This document shows positions 1 to 6,365 of a stretch of DNA of 55,660 nucleotides, piece by piece. The notes under the pieces are model-generated. The model was not told the DNA's origin and did not search any database. It saw only the letters and a program-made list of their open reading frames with translations. The stretch covers positions 1 to 55,660 of the forward strand of contig JAKIYP010000009.1 in NCBI GenBank assembly GCA_022708505.1. The letters run 5' to 3'. The translations under genes were made by a program, and so were the position numbers. Origin of the DNA: Bacteroidota bacterium. GTDB lineage: Bacteria > Bacteroidota > Bacteroidia > Bacteroidales > Paludibacteraceae. The first letter of the stretch is position 1, and the number at the start of each line of letters is the position of its first letter.

Positions 1-126
1 TATGATATTATGGGAAGAAACATCCATAAAGGGCTGATTTTCGGAGATGAAGATATTCTGGTTCCCTGCCCCGGGGTTTACGTGGTACAAGCAAATAGTT
101 TGATTTACAAGGTTATTGTAAGGTGA
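1..126 (+). CDS. C-terminal end of a T9SS-secreted protein (partial)
   Basis: Reading frame 1 is open from the window edge to the TGA at 124-126 and encodes 41 residues. The pattern DIMGR near the start, then PGVYVV and the ending YKVIVR, is that of the type A C-terminal sorting domain (TIGR04183 family) that sends proteins through the type IX secretion system of Bacteroidota. The body of the protein, and so its function, lies outside the window. The call rests on this short motif pattern only. Confidence 0.7.
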   Translation, partial: YDIMGRNIHKGLIFGDEDILVPCPGVYVVQANSLIYKVIVR

Positions 127-147
127 TGTTTTTAAAATATACTTCAC

Positions 148-1107
148 ATGCCCGGGTCATCTCAGGATAACAACAAATTTTTCCGGCTCATTTCCGCGAT
201 ACTCTTTGCGGGATCCGTTGTGTATTTGGTTTATGAAATAATCCGGTTTGATCAATACGACGACTTGGTAGCTGCTTTTAAAAACATGGGTTGGCCGAAT
301 TTTAGCTGGTTATTAGCCGTGTTAATCCTGCTACCGGTAAACTTGTTGACAGAAGCCCTGAAATGGCGGCAGGTGAGTCGTTACCTCGAAAAACAGCAAC
401 TCAGTAATGCTTTCAAGGCAGTGCTCGCCGGAATATCATCCGGGTTTGTAACGCCTAACCGGCTTGGCGATATCGTGGGTCGCATGCATTTCCTGCAACC
501 GGAAAACCGGAAAAGTGCAGTTAGTTTAGCGGCAGTAAACAGCCTGACACAGAATCTGGCCATCCTGCTGCCCGGCATTCCGCTTGCCATCTTGTTTTTC
601 ATGCAGAAACAGTCAGCCGTTCAATCCGGAACTTACATCTTGTTCCTGATTGCAATCTTACTGCTCTTTTTATTCACCCTGATTGTATTACCGGTCATTG
701 CCCGAAGAATTAAGAGTGAGCAAATTCAAACATATTTTAGTGGACTGACAAACTATACATTCAAGGATATGGTTGTCATAACCGGATGGTCGTTGCTGCG
801 GTTTAGCGTGTTTAGCTTCCAATTCTTCTTAATGCTGCGGTTTTTCGGAGTCGAATTATCGCTCATGCAAGCAGTCACAAGCATACCCGTAATGTACCTG
901 CTGGTGACTTTCACGCCCTCGTTCGCCCTTTCTGAAGCCTTGATACGCGGTTCGTGGGCCGTGTTTGTTATTGGCACATTTGCCGACAACCTCCCCGGCA
1001 TTTTAATGGCCGGGGTTGGGTTGTGGTTTGTCAATGTGGTTGTGCCAGTGGTGATTGGGGCTGGTATAACACTGAAGTTGCGGGTAGCAAATAAAGTTGA
1101 TGATTAA
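148..1107 (+). CDS. Flippase-like integral membrane protein (lysylphosphatidylglycerol synthase TM-domain family, UPF0104)
   Basis: A 319-residue protein made almost wholly of hydrophobic helices (I see about eight). It has the family's central segment GFVTPNRLGDIVGR near residues 100-113, which matches the membrane half of MprF-type proteins (PF03706). No soluble aminoacyl-transferase domain is present, so this is the stand-alone form, usually annotated as a flippase-like protein of unknown substrate. The ATG at 148 is chosen because the preceding in-frame region belongs to the upstream gene's end. The last codons lie in the first copy of a 40-bp repeat that recurs twice downstream. Confidence 0.8.
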   Translation: MPGSSQDNNKFFRLISAILFAGSVVYLVYEIIRFDQYDDLVAAFKNMGWPNFSWLLAVLILLPVNLLTEALKWRQVSRYLEKQQLSNAFKAVLAGISSGFVTPNRLGDIVGRMHFLQPENRKSAVSLAAVNSLTQNLAILLPGIPLAILFFMQKQSAVQSGTYILFLIAILLLFLFTLIVLPVIARRIKSEQIQTYFSGLTNYTFKDMVVITGWSLLRFSVFSFQFFLMLRFFGVELSLMQAVTSIPVMYLLVTFTPSFALSEALIRGSWAVFVIGTFADNLPGILMAGVGLWFVNVVVPVVIGAGITLKLRVANKVDD

Positions 1108-1232
1108 GTTTGTTTGGCTGCATATCACTAAAATTGCGGGTAGCAGATCAAGTTTAGAATCAAGTCAGGCCAGGATGTGTGTTGCATCTCTTCACTGAAG
1201 TTGCGGGTAGCAAATCAAGTTGATGATTATGT
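1070..1232 (+). repeat. Three 40-bp direct repeats, first copy inside the preceding gene
   Basis: Copies lie at 1070-1109, 1126-1165 and 1193-1232. All begin CACTRAARTTGCGGGTAGCA. Copies 1 and 3 differ at only two positions; copy 2 is more diverged. Copy 1 includes the last codons and stop of the flippase-like gene. They look like local duplications of the gene's 3' end that are decaying. Confidence 0.75.
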
Positions 1233-1251
1233 CCCCGGGTGAAGCGGTATG

Positions 1252-1932
1252 TCAGATCTTATTAATCTTAAACGGGTTGTACGAGATTCCCTCGTCATAC
1301 ACATCAACCTCTTCTTTCTTTTTGACCCATTTTACAATTACATTAGTAAGTGGCAATACCAGAATCTCGTAGGCAGTCTTCATCGCCGTTTGTGTCCCGA
1401 TTAAGATGATCAGGTCGTTGTTGGGTATAACGCCATAAAAAGCAATGATAAAAAAGACAATCGAGTCAGCACCTTCTCCAATCAGTGTGGATAGAACCGC
1501 CCGGATAGAAAAGCCACGCCCTTTTTGCATGATTTTCATTTTACTCATGACATAAGCATTCAGAAAGGAGCCGGTGAGGAATGCCACGAAACTGGCAATG
1601 GTAATCCGCATCGTATTTCCCAGTACCAGATCAAAGGCATCTCCATGGGTAAAGTTTTCCGATCCGGGCACCCAGATGCTGAGCCGGAACACGAAAACGG
1701 CTAAGAAATTCATAAAGAACCCGTACCAGATAATCAGGCGAACCTTACGGAATCCCCAGACTTCGGCAATCAGGTCGTTTACAATGTAAGAAATGGGAAA
1801 GATAAGCAATCCGGCAGTGGCCTCAATGGGCCCGATCATGATTAGCTTTTGTTCAATAATGTTGGCAACGATCAGGCATACTGTAAATAGCAGCCCGGCA
1901 GCCATAAAGGCAACGGAAACTTGTTTTTTCAT
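1252..1932 (-). CDS. yhhQ: Queuosine precursor transporter (YhhQ/VUT family)
   Basis: A 226-residue inner-membrane protein with about six hydrophobic helices. It has the family's segments ISYIVNDLIAEVWGFRKVR (residues about 47-65) and GEGADSIVFFIIAFYG (about 153-168), typical of the Vut_1 family (PF02592) that imports preQ0/preQ1 for tRNA queuosine synthesis. Length is normal for the family. The start at 1932 follows a preQ1-I riboswitch by five bases, which independently supports the substrate. It is transcribed as a single gene from its own promoter at 2004-2032. Confidence 0.92.
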   Translation of the reverse strand: MKKQVSVAFMAAGLLFTVCLIVANIIEQKLIMIGPIEATAGLLIFPISYIVNDLIAEVWGFRKVRLIIWYGFFMNFLAVFVFRLSIWVPGSENFTHGDAFDLVLGNTMRITIASFVAFLTGSFLNAYVMSKMKIMQKGRGFSIRAVLSTLIGEGADSIVFFIIAFYGVIPNNDLIILIGTQTAMKTAYEILVLPLTNVIVKWVKKKEEVDVYDEGISYNPFKINKI

Positions 1933-1937
1933 TTTTT

Positions 1938-1969
1938 CTTGTTTTTTACGTGGTTATTCAAGCACACGT
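1938..1969 (-). promoter_or_regulatory. preQ1-I riboswitch, translational type
   Basis: Read on the minus strand, the parts are: P1 ACGTG (1969-1965), two-base L1 TG, P2 CTTG (1962-1959), L2 AATAAC, P1' CACGT (1952-1948), six A residues, P2' CAAG (1941-1938). This is the H-type pseudoknot of the preQ1-I class. The loop between the P1 strands is 12 nt and ends in C at position 17 of the aptamer, the same place as the preQ1-reading cytosine of the Bacillus subtilis queC aptamer. The ATG starts five bases after P2', so pseudoknot formation would block initiation. I identified it by hand folding. Confidence 0.85.
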
Positions 1970-2003
1970 TCCGCATCTGTCAATAAGCCGGCGGAAACGG
2001 CTG

Positions 2004-2032
2004 CAAAGATAATATTATTTTTCAAATCACAA
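2004..2032 (-). promoter_or_regulatory. Bacteroidota-type promoter for yhhQ
   Basis: On the minus strand TATCTTTG (2011-2004) matches the -7 consensus TAnnTTTG, and TTGTG (2032-2028) gives a -33 element 18 bases upstream of it. Between the promoter and the riboswitch, GTTTCCGC and GCGGAAC can form an extra hairpin. Confidence 0.65.
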
Positions 2033-2431
2033 CGAAATCGACATCAACTCCGACCCCAGCGCGTGCAGTCCTTTTTCGATTTTCTCAATTTGCGACTTGC
2101 GGGGTTTCGATTTTCGGTGCAGGTAGCTCCATAATTGTTTTTGATGGATGCCCGTAACTTTCTCCAAACCGGCTAAAGACAGGATGCCGGCATAGTATTC
2201 AAGTAAACTATCAGGATCGAATTTAAAAACCACCTCGAACTCGTTGTCCAGAAAATCAGGATATGAAAAACCAATTTCTTGTGCCGTTTTCTTAAAAAAC
2301 TGCATTTGCCCAATCATGTCTTTTTTAGCCTCTTCCGCGGTATTTCCCATCCCCGAGAACTTTTCTTGCAAACAATAAACACTGTAAGTGCCATCTGCCG
2401 ATCTTTCTATTTTTGCTTCAATCTTTTTCAT
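2027..2431 (-). CDS. hicB: HicB-like antitoxin
   Basis: A 134-residue protein. The N-terminal half (about 1-60) has the HicB partial RNase H-like fold pattern with YSVYCLQEKFSGMGNTAEEA, and the C-terminal part (about 85-130) a helix-turn-helix with LAGLEKVTGIHQKQLWSYL. It follows hicA by 15 bases in the same operon. HicB proteins neutralise HicA and usually repress the operon through the helix-turn-helix. The gene's 3' end overlaps the -33 region of the yhhQ promoter. Confidence 0.88.
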   Translation of the reverse strand: MKKIEAKIERSADGTYSVYCLQEKFSGMGNTAEEAKKDMIGQMQFFKKTAQEIGFSYPDFLDNEFEVVFKFDPDSLLEYYAGILSLAGLEKVTGIHQKQLWSYLHRKSKPRKSQIEKIEKGLHALGSELMSISL

Positions 2432-2446
2432 CCTGATATTCGTTAT

Positions 2447-2626
2447 TTATTTCAACTCCATCTCTTTTCGAATTTTATATTCAAGACCTTTACCTACTTC
2501 CTTGCTTCCATGAAAAGGCACGACATAGCGAATGCCATTCTTTTCATAGATGATGTGGCTCCCGGATTGTCTCACTACAGACCAGCCATTCTTTAGGATT
2601 AGCTTGTTTAATTCGCTTGATTTCAC
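2447..2626 (-). CDS. hicA: HicA-like mRNA interferase toxin
   Basis: With a GTG start at 2626 this is a 59-residue double-stranded RNA-binding-fold toxin beginning MKSSELNK, the usual HicA N-terminus. It carries the catalytic-type motif SGSHIIY (histidine near residue 22). An ATG farther upstream at 2683 would add 19 residues, but they would lie within the promoter (-7 at 2653-2660), so the GTG is preferred. HicA cleaves mRNA when not bound by HicB. The toxin gene comes first, as in most hicAB loci. Confidence 0.88.
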   Translation of the reverse strand: MKSSELNKLILKNGWSVVRQSGSHIIYEKNGIRYVVPFHGSKEVGKGLEYKIRKEMELK

Positions 2627-2652
2627 AGTCAGGTTTCTTGAATACAGATACG

Positions 2653-2684
2653 CAAAAATAGACATATTTCTATGAACAAACAAA
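2653..2684 (-). promoter_or_regulatory. Promoter of hicAB
   Basis: Minus strand TATTTTTG (2660-2653) is a match to the -7 consensus. Two TTTG copies in tandem (2684-2681 and 2680-2677) supply a -33 element at spacing 20 or 16. The predicted transcription start lies only about 20 bases before the GTG of hicA. Confidence 0.65.
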
Positions 2685-2717
2685 TAGATGGAAGTATTTC
2701 TGTTGTTTTAACAGGAA

Positions 2718-3134
2718 TTACACCGAAGGTTCCGCTGCAATACTATCAACGGCATCGTCTTCGTCGAAGGGAACGTGAATGACCTTATTGACAGTGCCGG
2801 TGATGCTTCTGAGGGTATCATTCTCTTTTTTTAACAGCGTGTTTTCGGCAGAAAGTTCCAGTATTTTTTGCAACAACACTTCAACAGACTTGTTTAGGGA
2901 CCCTCCCGTCTGTTCATCGTTTTTCAACATCCCGCCTTTTCCAGTCAACAACCACTCCGGATTGATATCTGTATAACAGTAGCATATCTTCTCGCAATTG
3001 TCGCTGTTTATCGAACCCGGCTTATCCAGAAAGCCATTGGAGAGTCCTGTGTCTTTATAAAACCGATACCTGGAGATTCCTTTTAGAATAAGGAACTCTG
3101 CTATTCTTTCTCGTATTGAAGTGGAATTCGACAT
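2718..3134 (-). CDS. CI-like helix-turn-helix repressor
   Basis: A 138-residue protein. Residues about 1-75 form an XRE/CI-type helix-turn-helix with the motif NPEWLLTGKGGML that closes this domain in many Bacteroidota phage-type repressors. Residues about 85-115 (VEVLLQKILELSAENTLLKKEN) look like a short leucine-zipper coiled coil for dimerisation, followed by an acidic tail. There is no peptidase S24 domain, so it is not a LexA-type self-cleaving repressor. It is divergent from a small helix-turn-helix gene across a shared control region, an arrangement like the cI/cro switch. Targets beyond this region cannot be told. Confidence 0.8.
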   Translation of the reverse strand: MSNSTSIRERIAEFLILKGISRYRFYKDTGLSNGFLDKPGSINSDNCEKICYCYTDINPEWLLTGKGGMLKNDEQTGGSLNKSVEVLLQKILELSAENTLLKKENDTLRSITGTVNKVIHVPFDEDDAVDSIAAEPSV

Positions 3135-3163
3135 AGTTAGTTAAAAAATTAAATAAAAAACCC

Positions 3164-3250
3164 CAAAAATATTGCATAATAGAATATAAGCTATTATATT
3201 TGCAGCAGATAATAAGCAGATGTCTCTTATGAGACATTGCCGCAAATGTA
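3164..3250. promoter_or_regulatory. Shared control region with palindromic operator
   Basis: A plus-strand promoter has TATATTTG at 3195-3202 and TTG at 3172-3174, spacing 20. Minus-strand -7 matches lie at 3250-3243 (TACATTTG) and 3171-3164 (TATTTTTG). Between the face-to-face promoters is the perfect palindrome ATGTCTC-TTAT-GAGACAT at 3220-3237. A dimeric repressor bound there would sit just downstream of both start sites. The operator role is inferred from symmetry and position. Confidence 0.5.
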
Positions 3251-3311
3251 TAAAAAATTTTTCAATGCATGACCGGTATCTGTAAAACAAACATCTTAAC
3301 CAAATAAAATA

Positions 3312-3491
3312 ATGAAAAACGAAGCTGAAAAATTGAGCAGCCCACCCCGTCATGGCTACATATCGCAGTTGGCCAAACTCTGCAACTGTAGCCGGAAAAC
3401 AGTTTCACGCGCCCTGTTTAAAGGATATACCGGTACTAAAGCCGATCTGGTCAGAGAAACTTTCAAAAAACATTTTAGTAGCACGTTATAA
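3312..3491 (+). CDS. Small Cro-like helix-turn-helix protein, 59 aa
   Basis: The frame from ATG 3312 to TAA 3489-3491 encodes 59 residues. Its centre, ISQLAKLCNCSRKTVSRAL (about residues 17-35), reads as a clear helix-turn-helix of the LacI/Cro kind, with a basic C-terminus. It has its own promoter at 3172-3202 and stands opposite the CI-like repressor. Too short for many gene finders. The role as antagonist of the repressor is inference from the arrangement. Confidence 0.65.
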   Translation: MKNEAEKLSSPPRHGYISQLAKLCNCSRKTVSRALFKGYTGTKADLVRETFKKHFSSTL

Positions 3492-3744
3492 AACAGGTTG
3501 TATAAGAGACCGGTTTAATTCATTTACCTGAAAATACCATCTTTTGAAGAAAGGAGGTTTTAGCAGCAACAACTGCTGTATGACAGATTTATGTGTTGTT
3601 TACACCTAATCTGACCTTATGCGGGAGAAGCAAGCACAAACTCCCGAAAGCCTGAAAATAGTTATGGGCATAAAATTGTGCAAAAAGGAAAATTTAGTTT
3701 ACAAACAGAACATATTATATGATGTGTTCATTAAAAATTGTATT

Positions 3745-5055
3745 ATGAAAAAAACAATGTTTATCTTATTCACGCTTTTTTTCTCATTATATTCCTGTCA
3801 GGATGAAATTATCAATCAACAAGAGAAACAAATAAATCCGACTTTGGAACATCAGAAAATGCAAACAGCCCTAAAGGTGACAAGCAATATCTTAGTTGAA
3901 ATGATCAGAAATGACAAAAGTTATTTTGAAGAAATAAACAATATTATTGTTGCGGGATCATCAGAGTATATTGAAGATAGGGTTATGTTCAAAGATTTGT
4001 TTAAGAATCAACAATATGCGGGAAGTTCGTTAAGAGTAAAACCTGATGCCAGCAAGTTTACAGTCGATTTTAAAAATACATTTACCCGCAACAGACCAAG
4101 AAAAGTAAATGCCATCGGAGGTGTAAATGCCGAGGTATTCACAAATCCGGATTCGTTAATTAACTTCTTGGTTGCCAATGATGTTATATTAAATTGTCCA
4201 ATTCCTTTAGAGGAATACGATGAAAATAATCGCATTCCGGCAATCTCATTTGATCCAATGAATAACGATACAGTTAATATTGGTTATTTGCTAACAGAAT
4301 CAGGCGAAATTAAGGAAGTAGAGGTTTGTCAATCATACGCAGATAAGCATCCGGTATGGATATTAATTCCTAATCAAGCTCCAAGACCAAATTATCAAGC
4401 TCCCCCAAGCGCTCCACTTAAGGCTCCAAGAAAAGTTAAAAGTGATACAGAAGATGGATTTGTCATGACTATTAATAAATTTCTTCTATCAGAATATTAT
4501 TGTAGTGTTTTCTGTCCAACTTTAAATATTCGTATTCTACGTAGTGGTAGTGGGTTTTCCTGGAATCAACAAACAAATAATTATACTGGAACATTTGCAC
4601 AAATGCAAACATTTGAAATGCCCAGAAAGTATGTTTATTATGCAAAGACAATGCAGAAAGGGGCATGGTATCCGATTAATCTTGAATGGGACTATAATTG
4701 GTCCAGTGATTTAATCGAGCAGGGTCTGTCAATTTACGAACATGATAGTGGTAATCAAATTACATTATCCACTACCATAAAAGCTGCTATACCAAAAGTA
4801 GGAGAAGTTGGCGTGACGATATCAGGAACTTTTTCTAATAAGGATGATATCATAACTTTGCAGCCATTAGGTAGGAGTTATGTGAAAAATGTTGCAGAGA
4901 ATGGACATCGCGATTCAAATGGCAATTTTGACTGGACATTTACAGAGAGAGTAAATTATGTTTTCTATACACGAGATGTTGTTCACACTCAAATTGATGG
5001 AAAATACATTTATAGGATTAGTCCAAGCTGTATGATGACCATTAGTGTTCAATAA
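3745..5055 (+). CDS. Hypothetical outer-surface lipoprotein
   Basis: With the start at 3745 it is a 436-residue protein with a lipoprotein signal peptide (MKKTMFILFTLFF then SLYSC, lipidated Cys at about residue 18). The open frame extends upstream to 3619, but only this start gives a proper signal peptide. After the signal comes a helical-looking segment (about 30-110), a proline-rich linker near 210-230 (PSAPLKAPRKVK), and a beta-rich C-terminal half. I do not recognise the family. The gene is clearly more AT-rich than the housekeeping genes around it and precedes a beta-barrel gene in the same direction, so the two may work together at the outer membrane. Confidence 0.7.
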   Translation: MKKTMFILFTLFFSLYSCQDEIINQQEKQINPTLEHQKMQTALKVTSNILVEMIRNDKSYFEEINNIIVAGSSEYIEDRVMFKDLFKNQQYAGSSLRVKPDASKFTVDFKNTFTRNRPRKVNAIGGVNAEVFTNPDSLINFLVANDVILNCPIPLEEYDENNRIPAISFDPMNNDTVNIGYLLTESGEIKEVEVCQSYADKHPVWILIPNQAPRPNYQAPPSAPLKAPRKVKSDTEDGFVMTINKFLLSEYYCSVFCPTLNIRILRSGSGFSWNQQTNNYTGTFAQMQTFEMPRKYVYYAKTMQKGAWYPINLEWDYNWSSDLIEQGLSIYEHDSGNQITLSTTIKAAIPKVGEVGVTISGTFSNKDDIITLQPLGRSYVKNVAENGHRDSNGNFDWTFTERVNYVFYTRDVVHTQIDGKYIYRISPSCMMTISVQ

Positions 5056-5070
5056 TAAATTAAATAATCT

Positions 5071-5098
5071 ACCAGGAAGAAATAATCATCTTCCTGGT
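5071..5098 (+). terminator. Intercistronic hairpin between lipoprotein and barrel genes
   Basis: ACCAGGAAGA (5071-5080) pairs perfectly with TCTTCCTGGT (5089-5098) around an 8-base loop. No T-run follows, so it may be a weak terminator, an attenuator or an RNA processing site rather than a classic intrinsic terminator. Confidence 0.5.
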
Positions 5099-5111
5099 GA
5101 AAATATGTAGT

Positions 5112-5699
5112 ATGAAGAAAATAATAATACTCTTGTTTTTACAAATTTCAATAGTTCTAAATGCTCAGGTTTATAGTTATTTGACAGTTGGTACTAGCCA
5201 TGGTATTGATTTGAATGCCTCTTCTCTCCCGGGCTTTAACGCTGGTTACTTAATCGGAATACCTTTTAATAAAACATGGAGTTTACAAACCGGGATGCAA
5301 TTTAATTCAATGAAAATCGACAACAATTGGTCAACATCTGAAGTTATCGGGGGACAAACGCTGACATTTGATCTTGGTCGTGTGGCTGCTTTCAATTTTA
5401 TTGAATTACCTGTCGCTGTAGCACTTAAAATCCCATTTTTCGGAGGAAATAGCTTTGTTTGTAATGCAGGAACTTATTTTTCAGTCTTTACCGGCGGTGA
5501 AACTTTGTTGAGGAGTTCAAGCGGGTTCACTGATTATGCTATAATCAGGACATACGCAGATCCATTTGGGGTTGGATTGATGTTAGGAGTTGGAGTTGAT
5601 CTCAATAAGTTTTTTGTTGGGATAGAAGGGAATCTTAATTTGCCGAATGGATATAAGCCGGATGGGGTTATAAAAACAAAATTAGGAATAAAGTTATAA
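5112..5699 (+). CDS. Outer-membrane beta-barrel protein
   Basis: A 195-residue protein from the ATG at 5112, with a signal peptide MKKIIILLFLQISIVLNAQ. An earlier GTG at 5097 would spoil the signal. The mature part alternates short beta strands with glycines and aromatics (for example GYLIGIPF, WSLQTGMQF, VGLMLGVGVDL), the pattern of small porin-like barrels (outer membrane protein beta-barrel domain). It ends with the strand-like IKTKLGIKL. Together with the preceding lipoprotein it forms an AT-rich two-gene unit. Function unknown. Confidence 0.7.
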   Translation: MKKIIILLFLQISIVLNAQVYSYLTVGTSHGIDLNASSLPGFNAGYLIGIPFNKTWSLQTGMQFNSMKIDNNWSTSEVIGGQTLTFDLGRVAAFNFIELPVAVALKIPFFGGNSFVCNAGTYFSVFTGGETLLRSSSGFTDYAIIRTYADPFGVGLMLGVGVDLNKFFVGIEGNLNLPNGYKPDGVIKTKLGIKL

Positions 5700-5870
5700 A
5701 TAGTAGATTTCGTATTTTTACTATAAGAATTTAAGATTGTGTTTGCTAATTATGTTCTGGAAAGCTACCTGACGATACCATTTCTATACAAATTTAACTC
5801 TGATATAGTTAATCATATTCTCATCGTTTGTTTTACAATTTACAATTTACCATTTCTAAATCTTTTCAAC

Positions 5871-6353
5871 ATGAACACCAACGCCTTAACTATGATTTTC
5901 AGGAAAAACAAATATGTTTTTCATTGCATGTCTGAACTACCGGAAAAAAGTTGTTACCTGCTGAAATTCGAAATGAAAGCCTGTAACCTGGATTTCATCA
6001 TCGAATTGCATCACGACATTCATAAGCGTATGTTTATTTATGCTGTTTTTCCCCTGAAAATTTTCCCGAAGAAGCGGAATAGCATTGCTATTCTCATTAC
6101 CTTGTTGAATAATAACCTGGCCTCAGGGTGCTGGGAGCTAAACATGCAGGACGGGACGCTTCGTTTTCGCATCAGCTATATCTACGAAGAAGATGAAAGC
6201 CGATTTGAACAGGTTTTTATGGAGCACTTAGATGAAGCCATCCGGTTTACGGATGTCTGTACGCCGGCAATGCTGGCGGTCATATTCGCCAATGCCAATC
6301 CACACGAGGTGTTTCAGCAATTAACTGAAAGTGTGGATGTCAGTTTGAATTAA
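5871..6353 (+). CDS. YbjN-like domain protein
   Basis: From the ATG at 5871 the protein has 160 residues. Earlier in-frame starts back to 5739 run through low-complexity intergenic DNA and are rejected. The pattern of short beta strands (SCYLLKFEM, FIYAVFPLKI, GTLRFRISYIY) followed by C-terminal helices ending in AMLAVIFANANPHEVFQQL fits the YbjN family (PF10722), which has a type III secretion-chaperone-like fold. Function is unknown in Bacteroidota. It is convergent with uvrA, 12 bases apart. Confidence 0.6.
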   Translation: MNTNALTMIFRKNKYVFHCMSELPEKSCYLLKFEMKACNLDFIIELHHDIHKRMFIYAVFPLKIFPKKRNSIAILITLLNNNLASGCWELNMQDGTLRFRISYIYEEDESRFEQVFMEHLDEAIRFTDVCTPAMLAVIFANANPHEVFQQLTESVDVSLN

Positions 6354-6365
6354 TTTCGGCTGTAA

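Noticed and set aside
2627..2683. ATG start of HicA at 2683
   Set aside because: The extra residues would be encoded within the promoter; the GTG at 2626 gives the normal HicA N-terminus.
3619..3744. Forty-two-residue N-terminal extension of the lipoprotein
   Set aside because: It would bury the lipoprotein signal peptide that begins at 3745.
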